Shown one piece after another: positions 1 through 10,321 of a stretch of DNA of 64,000 nucleotides. Source of the stretch: Trichaptum fuscoviolaceum (taxonomy: Eukaryota; Basidiomycota; Agaricomycetes; Hymenochaetales; Trichaptaceae); assembly GCA_910574455.1 (NCBI GenBank), contig CAJSYZ010000007.1, positions 3,231,773 through 3,295,772 on the forward strand, given 5' to 3'. How positions within the stretch are numbered: position 1 is the first letter of the stretch; each line of letters begins with the position of its first letter. Both the position numbers and the translations under genes were made by a program. Below the pieces are notes generated by a model, which worked only from the letters and a program-made list of their open reading frames with translations, was not told where the DNA came from and ran no database searches.

Positions 1-2599
1 GAAAAGGACCGCCATGCTCAGCTAAGGCTGTGTATCGCATTGCTGATAGTATGTCCACCTGCCTTATTTGCGTACTTCACTAAAAAAATTTCTACAAGAA
101 TTGAACCTAGAAGAACTGAAAAATCGGGCATTCCAAGTAAGACCGTGCCATATGGACTGACTAAAGTCTCAATCATATCTTCTGCCCACAGCACATCGTT
201 AGGTCTCTCACGGTAGAAAATGTACCGTACGAAATGTTCTCCCATTTCTCGGCCATGTTCGAAGATGTTCGGAAGGTATACTAAAACCGATCGTCTCCCA
301 GATTTCAGACTTACATTCCCTTTACATCAGACACAAATTGCTTTCTTCCTAGAGAACTGGAACGAAATTCGCTCAGCAGAATCTATGAAGTCCATCTGGC
401 AACAAATCCGTGTGGGACGTCATCCAGGTTTCGAAGAAGGTGAGAGTAATGTGCATTAGTGTTCCTCCACAAGATTTGATGCGTGCCTGCTCTTTTTATT
501 CCAGTCTGGCCCCTTATTGCTATGAATCTCGAGTTCAAGCCACGGAGCCTTGACGCAACTACCGGTGACAGCCGTGAAACTGGCTTCGAGCCATAAATAA
601 GCATGAATCACGAATATCTCACTCGAGTGCAGCATTCCTCCTCCAGTCTGTCACTTCTAAGTCATTAATGTTTTGTAGCAACTGTAAACCATCCGATATA
701 TATCACTTGTACTATAACAACGCATGTTGTACGAATATATGTTTGTCCGATCATCGCTCCGTAGTCTCGAACTATATCATCATGAAATGAATGCTTGTTT
801 GGTCCGTGGCATCTCATGAGCCATGTTGGTCGCCAACGATTGCGAGAGCCTCAAAAATGTCTATTTAGTGTGACGTGGCACACTTATCCTTCTCACAGAG
901 CTCCAAGCATATGATTTGCATTGCTGTAACCCACACAAAGCGCTCATATCCGCTCCGAGGCTCCGCCAATGTGGCTTTCGTACGCGGGCCGAGCAGGCGT
1001 AAAACATGAGCTTTTGAGGAAGAATCAAAGTACATGCACATGTAATGATAAAGGCCGAGAGAATACAACGAGCCACGCTGCATCAAATATACCAAGCAAT
1101 CCGGGTCCAAAAGATTAACTTCGTCCGCAAAACGGAGTTATCGGCGTTTGCTTGTGTGTATTGGCCTCTGGAGATGGACGATGACGCTCACTTCCCACAT
1201 GATTCGAAGATGGAGAAGAGCTATTAAGAGAAATAGAAGAATATACCCAGATCTATGTTCTGGCTTCGTACATGCGCATGTCTTTAATATGGAAGATGCG
1301 CGTCTTCAATCCACATGCTGCAAGCCTTTCTTAACCTCTAGAGTTAAAAACATCCGATTCTGGTTGAGAGGCTTATGCAGTCTAAGTGACAAAAGAGACT
1401 AGACTCACACACAACTCTACTTCTTCACACCTGAGTCTTCAGCATGTTCGTCATTGATCGCCGACGTACCGATATTAGCGAAACAAGGAAGCGCCATCTT
1501 CTTCAGCTTGACCATCTGCTGATGATCATCGGTAAACAAGACTCGGATCGAGGGTACGATCTGAGACTGTCTGTACATCTGACAGCTCGTCCATGTGCGT
1601 AGTATCCTTAGGAGAAAGGGTCATCTCCCGTCCAAATTGCTGTACATAGCTTGGGGAAGACGATATTTAGTCAATGTAAATCAGTTAGGTGATGCGGTCC
1701 AGTATATCGCATCCACACTAGAGGTTTAAGAACTTTCCCAAATATCATATGCTGAGATATGCATGGCCTAGGGTTAGACAGTGCAGTGAGAAGAACAATC
1801 TTGAATATCGATACGCCAGTGAGGGCCCAGTGAGAAGCACGGAAATACCCGAGTGTCGATCTTCCTTCAAACTAAATAGGCAATGTTGCTCACTGGCAGG
1901 CGTTCCTGTTGCACAACGGAATGCAAGTTGTGAAAGAACGTCCTGAAACAGCACAGGAATCAGTTAATCTTCGAAATTTCGGCCCCAGCTATGAAATCGC
2001 AAGAGACGCAAAGTCACTCACCAGGTAATTAATTGCAGAGGACAAATTTCTCTCATCCACCCTTTTACTAGTCAATGCTCAAAGAAATTACTGCTCGTTT
2101 ATGAGCGAACTACCGTCTTGATGGACCTGATACTCAAGTGATTCGAAGTTAAGTTACTTCTCGTTACTATCCTAAGCACTTCCTATCAGTCAGGGGCAAG
2201 GGAAGATAATCACACAGTCATATAGGTGAGAATTCCAAGATATGCCGTTGCTCACTTCTTGTTGTCCGCAGAGTTATATATAAGAATGTGAATCTTCTGA
2301 AATCAGCGATGGTCCAATAAAGCTAAATAAGTTTTAGGTTATTTCACGGGGAACGGCCTTGAAGCGGAGGTAAGCCGGGGTTCACGTACCTAAGCTTCCT
2401 GTTCGCAGCCAACACGTTCACAATTCGCCGACAAATTTAAGCATTTTAGAACCTCTGAAACACGATTCAATATACCATCGACGTCATCAAAAGCAAAATG
2501 AATGTGCAGCGACCAAGTCCGCGGAGAGAAGGTAATTCCAATACCTAGATGTACATAGAATGTCGGAAGTCCATGATGGCATTTTGTACAGTGAGCTAT
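1..2599. other. Gene-poor left end, no supported gene
   Basis: No reading frame here could be tied to a known family or joined by plausible splice sites into a longer protein. The longest fragments are short. One on the minus strand at 18-245 starts with ATG and has hydrophobic stretches; another at 865-1110 also looks membrane-like but has no ATG. They could be remnants of a decayed membrane-protein gene or chance frames. No tRNA, clear terminal repeat or tandem array was seen. Confidence 0.5.
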
Positions 2600-3717
2600 T
2601 CATATTGGAGGGTCCAAATAATGCGATTGTGTGCCATTCGACACCTGCGTACCCAAAGGATCCCGCTCGGTATTGCGTGTAGGAGTTCGTGCTCGACTGT
2701 CGTCCTTAGGATCGACCGACTGCCCTTCTGATTCATGCTCGGGTTGCTCGTACACTTCATCTGCAGGGACAAACGCTTCACTTTCATCGTAATATACGTC
2801 GTCGTCATCAACAATGTCTTCTTGAACTGTGGGGATCCTATGGAGCAAGCCGTAGCTACCGAAAGATTTGAGTTAACAAAACCAAGGATTGCTTCAGAGT
2901 GGAAAACAGTATACCCGAATACGCATCCCAGAAGTCCTTCGCCTCCCCAGTGTCGGTTGGGGACGAGTACTACTTCTCTTAGTGTGCTATAAATGATGTA
3001 AGTATCTGATGTGGAATGAAAGAGACTACCGCGCACTCGAAGTCGTAAGAGTAAACATAGACGCGGAGAGGTTTGTCCTCGTGCTACATAGATTCTTCTT
3101 TGTTAATATACGGGTCCATTTCATCCTGCAAACTATATACGCACCGCCTCAACAATGTCGTAGAAGTCGCCTTCAGCAGCCAAGGTTCCACCGGACCAGC
3201 CCACGATCCAATCTCCATATGGTACTAGCCCGGCACTTTCAGCAGGACTACCCTCTAAGACGTCCAAAACATGCCAAACATTGTCGAGCGCAAACTCCGG
3301 CTCACACACGCGCATACTGAGGCCAAGTAGGGAAGGATGGGATGACGGCTGCGCTGATCCACCCTCTCCACTTTCAGACCATTCACGCGAAGGAAGTATA
3401 GGCACATCTAAGAAACATCAAGCTCACAACAAGTGCGTCATGCAAAGAGATAACTCACGTCTTACAGACTGGGATTTGCTGCTCCAGACAATGAGGTCTA
3501 GTCTCTTGCCCTCATGCTCCTCTACCACCTTCTCAAAATCATGGGCCTCAATTTGTGAGGTTTGGAGTGAGAGTGACGCGTCCTCGTATCCGATGATGAA
3601 GTCAAAGAAGGGCTCTATGTCTGTTTGCGAAGCTGGTGAAGCTGGAGTGACACGTAGAACATGTAGGCCACGCGCTGGCGCCTTTCCTCCTTCCGGTACA
3701 GATTGTCCGGCACCCAT
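2600..3717 (-). CDS. GRH1: GRASP-family Golgi stacking/secretion protein (Grh1-like)
   Basis: Peripheral Golgi/ER-exit-site protein of the GRASP55/65 family, which tethers membranes and supports conventional and unconventional secretion. Five exons were read: 3717-3459, 3407-3145, 3083-3037, 2986-2915 and 2855-2600, giving 298 residues. The protein starts MGAGQS, fitting N-myristoylation of Gly2, though fungal Grh1 may be acetylated instead. Two PDZ-like halves follow: the first contains GLHVLRVTPASPASQTDIEP, the second contains DNVWHVLDVLEGSPAESAGL, then LREVVLVPNRHWGGEGLLGC and YGLLHRIP, the family's most conserved block. The C-terminal 80 residues are acidic, Ser/Pro-rich and divergent. 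The third intron uses donor GTGCGC; using the nearby GTAGTC instead breaks the frame. The exact C-terminus is less certain than the PDZ core. There is no close neighbour on either side. Confidence 0.9.
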
Positions 3718-6420
3718 TTCTCAGCGTACGGGATATTACTTTTGACAGAGGATGGTTGGGATCTCAGTACAGCCTTGAGAACGGAGGGGAATATAAACCT
3801 CAAACAGAAATCAGACGATGTGTTGTTTGTGGCTGGTGGACGCGCGCGAAGCAATTGTTATCACTGCAGATGCTCACTGAACAATAACTTCAAGTTGAAG
3901 ACAGCGGTGTTCGGGGTCACCAGCACTGAACTTAATATTTGGCAAATAGGGAGTGCGAGCTTGTATTCGCATTCCACTTCCTTGTCTTCAGCGACGAACT
4001 GGGGCGTAGGAACGGCAGAGACAAAAGTTGAGTGTATTTACAAAGATGCCAACTTACAAAAGTGCGCACTCCCGTGCCGATACAAATTGTTTTTGAAATA
4101 ACAAACTTCTGGGTCTTCCCGGTTGTCATGAAGTTAGCATTCTGCTATTCCGCTCGAAGCCCCCCCCCCCCCCCCACACCCTCTCTAATAGTTTCGTTAA
4201 TATATTCAATGCTATTATCCCTGAGTCTAGCTCTCGGCGGGCGCTGTATGAGCTCTGATATACCAAGTCACCTGGGCTGGAACAAACAGAGCTCTCGGAA
4301 CCTTCTCCTAGCCTTATCGGATATAGTACTTCCCTCTTCTTGACATCCCTTTGTAGCCCTTCTGTGACTTTGAGGTGGTTGCAAGATGTTCCGAGTCTCG
4401 CAGTATTCCTTGACGAGATGTAATGGAAGAGAAGCCATTCATTAGAAAAAGTCCGAACGACGAATTGCAGTCGGACTGAACTTGACGTTGAAGACTTGAA
4501 ACATATGATTGTCTGTTGTAACTCAGAGAGACTCAGCCTTAAGCAGAGCTCCGAAAGCCTACCTGAATGTTCTGACTATGCCCGTGCGACTGTGCCATCC
4601 AGCTCTAGTCGATCCAACGTCAAAATGAGCCAGATACTCATTTAAAAGGTCCGAGGGCACCTGATTTAGCCAAGCGTGCAGATTAAGCACCTGCCGATAG
4701 ACGTGTGCATAGCCATATATAACATGTGCCGGAGGTGTAGTTGCAGTACTCCAGACTAGGCGTAGACCGAGGCAAATACAAGTGGTTCCGCAATGGTCAT
4801 ACTGCAAGTAATACTTGTCATTCGATCGGATCTCGGGCAAAGAAGTCAACTGAAATTGGGCGAGTCATTTTTTTTACAGCGGAAAGCTTACGAGTATATT
4901 GAGAGTGAGAGAGATCAATTCTTCCGCGCACAATCCAAGGAGGAACCGACTTTCATCCGCTGCTCTACCGTGGCAGTACGGGTCCGGGGAAGTGGCGGCG
5001 CATGTCATGGATGGCAGCAAACAGTCTGGGGCGGGATTCTGCCTTCGAGACGTTAATTAGATGGAGTCATATCAGTCACATGGTCGTGCGATTTGGGCTG
5101 CAGAAGTTCGAGAACTTCAGGAGCAATGCAACCCTTCGACAGTTAGTCAGGAGATGGCGGAGCTGTGATCGTCGGCCGTCTAATCGCGATAGGATAAGTT
5201 GGTTATCTTACTCAAGACAGAAATGAGCATCGACTTCACATGGACTTCAGCAATCTTGGTTCGGGGGTATTTCAAGGGTATTACAAGATTTCCCGGATTT
5301 TCCCTGAAATGAGGGCCCTTTTTCAGAAACGTTGTTTGATAACAGATGAAATACGGGAATACCTCGACAATCCTGCAAGGGTGTAGAGTAGTCCACAGAG
5401 ATTTGGCTCCTGTGACATAGATGTTAAGAGAATCGAATTGGTACAGATGAGCTCCTTCAATCGATTTCCGCACAGCGTAACGTAGGCGTAATGCAAAATA
5501 TTGGGTATGTTGTTATGCACATATACCGAGTGCCCTAGGTTGAGCGATATGGTCATTAGCTATTGCATAGAACGATTCACTCATCTTTCCTCCATGTGTA
5601 GAGTAAGCATGTTTGTGGCAACGGTTTTTTGAAGACAACATAGAGCAGCACACAGACGCGGGGATCACCACCAGTTATGTTTTCAGAGATACTCTACGAG
5701 ATAAAGCTGTCAGTCTGGGCTTGTAGTTGACCGTCTATGATGCACACCTTATGTTACAACCATGTTTTATGGTTCTTCTTGATCAGAAGACCTTCTTCGT
5801 ACAAATGCGTTTACCAAACCTGAAATCCTCGTGGGTTCTATCCAAGGGCGGTAATTCTGCAGTTCCGCTGATCCATTCTAGGTCCCCAGAGTGTATCTAT
5901 CGATAATTTTCAAGGGGGATGTTTACCCACACGACATCTTGGTGAGTTCGGTCATTTTGAAAAGAACACAATCCAAGTCAGGCGTCAAGAAAAGTCCAGC
6001 CAGACTTTTCCAATAGTAGCCTGAGACTGAATTTCTCTAAGGAGAGATATTTTTCCCACTGGTAGCTCGTTAAAATGAAGAGGATATAGAACATAGACTA
6101 GCTTTTCATAATCTTGGCGAGGATTGTGAACCGTGAACCGTGGACGGTGGACGTCATAGTGAAGGTAGTAAAAGGAAGGAAACGCGGATCAAAATGCTCG
6201 CGGAGCTTGAAATTGCATGACCGAGCGAACTTCTTTATTTGTTCTCACAACACCCTCGACGCGCCCAACGTGCTTGCCTGTACGAGACATTCTTTCTCTC
6301 CAACCACCAGCTCTCTGCTTATATTTGGACCTTGGGCGGCGATGTCGTGCGTAGTCTCTACTCATATCCGTATCTCAAGGCCGCCGACAACCGTGCTGAT
6401 GTCCTATTCGTAGTTGACTT
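3718..6420. other. Intergenic region between GRASP and the PPR gene
   Basis: This stretch holds the GRASP promoter at its left side and the PPR-gene leader at its right side. Several short frames exist (for example minus 4559-4849 and 5180-5473) but none has a recognisable domain or a convincing splice partner. The sequence is fairly AT-rich and looks non-coding or decayed. A C16 homopolymer at 4160-4175 is listed separately. Confidence 0.45.
4160..4175. repeat. C16 homopolymer tract
   Basis: Sixteen consecutive C residues are seen directly, about 450 bp upstream of the GRASP start codon. Such tracts are slippage-prone in both replication and sequencing, so the exact length may be unreliable. 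Confidence 0.8.
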
Positions 6421-9400
6421 ATGTTCCTTTCCTTTCGTTCATTTCGTCAAGCGCAATCACTTGCAACCCCGAATACCTTCTCGCACTTAATCAAGGGATG
6501 CAGGAGATCTTGTAACAACTCACTTATACTCAAGAATAGCTATGCATCATGCTCAACACCGGTCCACCGACGCGCCGAGGAGCGGGCCGTCCAAGTGTCA
6601 GAGCACCACGCACAGACCGCGCCCAAAACAATACAGGGGCATTCGTCTCTTATTCCAACGGACCAAGAACTTGTCCGACTTCTAAATGGTCAGCTATCTG
6701 GTAGAAAGCTGGGCGTGGATGGGGAAGGGGAAGGGGAAGCTTTGGATTACCGCAAAGCCGGATTTGACAGAAGGGAGCCTGACAAACGGAATCGATCTGA
6801 GGATGGCGAGGTGCAGGATGTAGTCGATGCGTATGTGCTTCTGAGGAAAAGGGGAACATATCTTCTCAGGCGACCACACCCCTTGGCGCTTGTGCATGTT
6901 GCGTGGAAGGCAAGACAGGAGAATCTTCAAGCTATTGTCAACTCTGTAGTGGATGATGTCCTTTTCCTCCACGAGAGTAACTTGGCCGCGAAGTCCAATT
7001 TTGATCATGATATACGTGAGCCCCACTCCTGGGACTACGCATTGGCAATTGCGCATCTCCTGGACCTAGTTTCCGACTATGGTCGAGGCCGTCACGAGCG
7101 CGGGTTGTCTCTTGCAAAAGCTTTCCTACTCAGTAAGAAGGGTGGCTTAGACACGCTACCGAATCTTTCTATCCGTGCTCTTATCGGATTTTCGAGAGCT
7201 ATTGTTGTCCAACGCTCTGACTGGACATCTGGAAATATTCCCCTCCTAGAAGCCTTCGTCGAGTATCTCGATTACGCTACCATTCCGTCGGCGGTCGAGG
7301 CTCGCCTATCGCAAGACCAACAACTGCATGAGAAGGGCACAACGGAAGACAGTCTGATCTGGGCACTCTTCCGCTTAACGGCGGATCTAGCACGTAGAGG
7401 TTGCGATAAGATTGCGTATTTGCTCTTTCGCTTCCTTGTCACGAAGGAGTATGTCCATCCTGCTGCGATCCAAAAGGCAGACCAAGCCAAAAACGATTTT
7501 CGGATGACAATATTGTCGGCGTTGGTCCGATCCAGTGTTGAGTACGGATGGCTCGACGGTGCCTCACGTTTGTTGCAGACAGCAGATTTATCGAACCCCA
7601 ATTCGAAAGATCAGCTGAGTAGACTTCTCTATCGAGTTGTTTATACTGCTGTCCAGTCAAGAACGCGGGAAAACATCGAATTATCCAGCAAGCTCATTGT
7701 CACTTTCTTTACTGAGAACAACGGTATACGACTGAGTGATGGGCTTGTCCGTCAATTCTATATGATTGCTTCATCAGTCAATGCAGGAGAGGCGGCGACG
7801 AAAGTTTATTCAGTATTACGCTCAGCCCCCGTACGTGCGCGCCACATCTTTCCTGCTCCGGACGGTCCAGCTCTCGATTGGATTCTGAATTATATCTACA
7901 CCACAGGAAATATGGAAGTCGGGAAGCTTCTGGCCCAGCACTTGGTGGAGTCACCCGATACACTATCAATTTATCTTCGTGGTTCTGTGATTGCCCGCTG
8001 CGCGGCGATGGGTCATGCTGAAGAGACGAAATTGCTATGGGAGCGGTATTCGCAGGGACAGGACAGTAATATGGTCGTTGCGCATTCTCGCGCGATGATA
8101 AATGTCGTGAGCCTGTTTCACAAGCGCAGCACGCTCGCTGAAAGTAGAACACGGTCCCCGATGGAATATAGTTTGGGTCAACTTCGCAGTGCCACCGCGG
8201 ACGAAATGTTGAAGAACCTCAAAACGACAGATATGTCTAACCAACAGAACGATTCATCTGATATGAATGATCATCCATCACAAAAACCACCATCGAGAAA
8301 TCCTGTAGCGAATTTACATGTGGACGACGTCCAGATCGGACCCTCTCAACGACGGCATATGGCGTCCCTTCGCTCTGATTTACTAGTGGATGGCGCGAAT
8401 GCTTCTATCGCATCCCGAGATCTGGAGGCACAGGCCACAGAAGCAGAGAAGCCGCCACATGGTGATTCAAACACCAGTCTAATTTCCTCTCGAAGTGACG
8501 CGTTGGATATGTCTCGCGACGATTATTCTAAATCCGCCGAGGACACATGCGCGCCCTCAGCTGATCTGTCCTCGCCCCCGGCACCGGTAGCTGAACAGAC
8601 TGTTTCGTCTGCCACCGATAGTTCTGAGGTCGAGGAAGATGCTAATCTGGCATTTGCTCATCATGTGCTTGATCAATTCCGCTGGGCAAAGGAGCCGTTG
8701 AACGCTGCCTCGCATCACGACCTAACCACCTTAGCACGGGCAGCCGCCATACTGGGTGACATTGAGATGTGTACGCGCACACTTCGCCTTATCATTGACC
8801 GCAGAGAGGTACCGGATCTATTCGACCTCAACGTTATTGTGGCGTCCATGGCTCGTTGGAAACCCCGCCAAGCAATGTTTATGGTCATTAAGATGATAAA
8901 ATCTGGGATAAAACCTAATGGCTTTACGTTTGCGTCTGTCCTCCACGGAGCACTTGCGATAAACGATATGGTAGTGGCGGGTAAAATTTTCCATCATGCC
9001 AGGGAGATCGGACCCTCGCAGCTCATGCCTGAGATGTGCACTACTCTAATTCACGCGAGCCTGAACGCTGCCACTCCGGCGAACACATACCCGGCGACTC
9101 AAGATAGGGAGAACGACCCTCAGCCCCAACCCCAGACGACCGAGGAGTCGGAAAGGAAAATAGAGTATCTCCGTCAGGCGTACGACCTACTTACGTCCGA
9201 TGCGTGCCCACCGAGCGTACTGTCAGTGCGTCTGGGAAGAAGTTGCGTCGAGTATGCAATGCGACTCGACGACCCCACACTTGCGTTCGAGTTCTGGAAG
9301 CTGATGCTGAAGGCGAAGGCTGACGAGTTCTCCAAGCGGCTCGCTGAGCAGGAGAGGATGATGCGGCAGCGAGTCGCGGACAAGATTCGGAAACATTGCC

Positions 9401-9465
9401 AGCGCGGACTATTGGAGACAGAAAGAGGGCGAGAGATGGTTGCTGAATTAGGAGCACATTGGTGA
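6421..9465 (+). CDS. PPR-like protein, probably mitochondrial
   Basis: One uninterrupted frame of 1014 residues starting at ATG 6421. The first 60 residues are rich in Arg, Ser and Ala and poor in acidic residues, as expected of a mitochondrial targeting sequence. The body is predominantly alpha-helical repeats. Around residues 800-860 a pentatricopeptide-like unit is visible (FDLNVIVASMARWKPRQAMF, then IKSGIKPNGFTFASVLHGAL), with the usual 'G-x-x-P-N/D-x-x-T-F' signature. Residues about 600-740 are low-complexity, Ser/Asp-rich and probably disordered. The C-terminus is a charged helix (EFSKRLAEQERMMRQRVADK). PPR proteins bind organellar RNA for processing, stability or translation; the RNA target cannot be inferred. 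Lack of introns is unusual compared with the neighbours, but common for fungal PPR genes. Confidence 0.75.
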   Translation: MFLSFRSFRQAQSLATPNTFSHLIKGCRRSCNNSLILKNSYASCSTPVHRRAEERAVQVSEHHAQTAPKTIQGHSSLIPTDQELVRLLNGQLSGRKLGVDGEGEGEALDYRKAGFDRREPDKRNRSEDGEVQDVVDAYVLLRKRGTYLLRRPHPLALVHVAWKARQENLQAIVNSVVDDVLFLHESNLAAKSNFDHDIREPHSWDYALAIAHLLDLVSDYGRGRHERGLSLAKAFLLSKKGGLDTLPNLSIRALIGFSRAIVVQRSDWTSGNIPLLEAFVEYLDYATIPSAVEARLSQDQQLHEKGTTEDSLIWALFRLTADLARRGCDKIAYLLFRFLVTKEYVHPAAIQKADQAKNDFRMTILSALVRSSVEYGWLDGASRLLQTADLSNPNSKDQLSRLLYRVVYTAVQSRTRENIELSSKLIVTFFTENNGIRLSDGLVRQFYMIASSVNAGEAATKVYSVLRSAPVRARHIFPAPDGPALDWILNYIYTTGNMEVGKLLAQHLVESPDTLSIYLRGSVIARCAAMGHAEETKLLWERYSQGQDSNMVVAHSRAMINVVSLFHKRSTLAESRTRSPMEYSLGQLRSATADEMLKNLKTTDMSNQQNDSSDMNDHPSQKPPSRNPVANLHVDDVQIGPSQRRHMASLRSDLLVDGANASIASRDLEAQATEAEKPPHGDSNTSLISSRSDALDMSRDDYSKSAEDTCAPSADLSSPPAPVAEQTVSSATDSSEVEEDANLAFAHHVLDQFRWAKEPLNAASHHDLTTLARAAAILGDIEMCTRTLRLIIDRREVPDLFDLNVIVASMARWKPRQAMFMVIKMIKSGIKPNGFTFASVLHGALAINDMVVAGKIFHHAREIGPSQLMPEMCTTLIHASLNAATPANTYPATQDRENDPQPQPQTTEESERKIEYLRQAYDLLTSDACPPSVLSVRLGRSCVEYAMRLDDPTLAFEFWKLMLKAKADEFSKRLAEQERMMRQRVADKIRKHCQRGLLETERGREMVAELGAHW

Positions 9466-10321
9466 TGGAAGGTAATGAAACTCAAAAAAGGTTGCGAGAA
9501 AGGAGGCCAAAAAGGGGGTGCATTCTAAGTTATTAGGTCGAGGTATTTTTCTGTAATCATTGTATCATATAATACAGACAGCTAATAAACCCGGCTTGAC
9601 AACAGTTCAGCGTAAATTTCATTTTTACGGACAGGATTTTAAGTTGGATCTTCATCCTTCCCCACGTGGGAAAGGTCGCGTGGTGGTGGTGGGACCCCGG
9701 AACCGTTTGCAGCCTGTCTCATGTTCCGGACAGAAAATGTGAGAAAAATTAGATGTGCCTGACCGGCCTTTGGCTTCGGATTCGAAGTTCGAACGACAAA
9801 CGATACCTTACATGAAGAAGAACATATTTGTTGAAGAAGACGTGCAATGGCAAGATGTTTCCAATACCAAAATATGCCATTATGGCCATCCGTATTAGGG
9901 GATGCGCAGTCTGGTAGAGTAAATAAAGGCGTCGAGCTGTTAGGACAGTTATGCCGGGGCTTAACCGTGGCAGACTACACATGATCTGAGATTCCTTGTG
10001 AGGCAGGTGCAGCGAGTTCTTCGAACGGTGTTCCCAATTCGGAGGGGCGTAATATCGCATCAGAGGAAGAGTGAGAGCCTCCGGGAGGTGCATGACCGAA
10101 CGGAAAGGGACTCTGTAGTGTCTTGTCGCCCTTGACAATTTGCGGTATTCGATTTTCGAATTGTTTTGTTTACACTGTTTACTGTTGAGTCGGCCCAACG
10201 GACATAACACACGAATACAACCTCATTCATATTGGCGTATAAAACTGGGTAGTGCTGTCTGACCTCCCCCCGCCCCCCCTCCCCGCCCGCTTCCCCCACA
10301 CCACCGCCCGGACTACCTCCC
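9466..10321. other. Intergenic, 3' end of PPR gene and promoter of zinc-cluster gene
   Basis: No gene was supported. A 153-codon minus-strand frame (9749-10210) opens with GTG, has no recognisable domain and is treated as chance. The last 60 bases before the next start codon are strongly C-rich, an apparent pyrimidine-rich leader just upstream of the zinc-cluster gene. Confidence 0.5.
10238..10244 (+). promoter_or_regulatory. Possible TATA box of the Zn2Cys6 gene
   Basis: TATAAAA lies 78 bp upstream of the start codon at 10322 and is followed by a C-rich stretch. The match is good, but a seven-base motif can occur by chance and the transcription start is unknown. Confidence 0.3.

Noticed and set aside
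18..245. Membrane-like minus-strand ORF at the window edge
   Set aside because: It looked vaguely like part of a membrane protein, but too little is present to support a gene.
2986..3037. Apparent frame break in the GRASP gene
   Set aside because: Using donor GTAGTC leaves the second half out of frame, but the donor GTGCGC five bases earlier gives YDFDTLREVVLVP and keeps the frame, so no mutation is needed.
4559..4849. Minus-strand 96-codon frame
   Set aside because: No known motif and no spliced extension was found; it may be chance or decay.
9749..10210. 153-codon minus-strand frame
   Set aside because: It opens with GTG, has no domain or splice partners and lies in an untranslated region between two genes.
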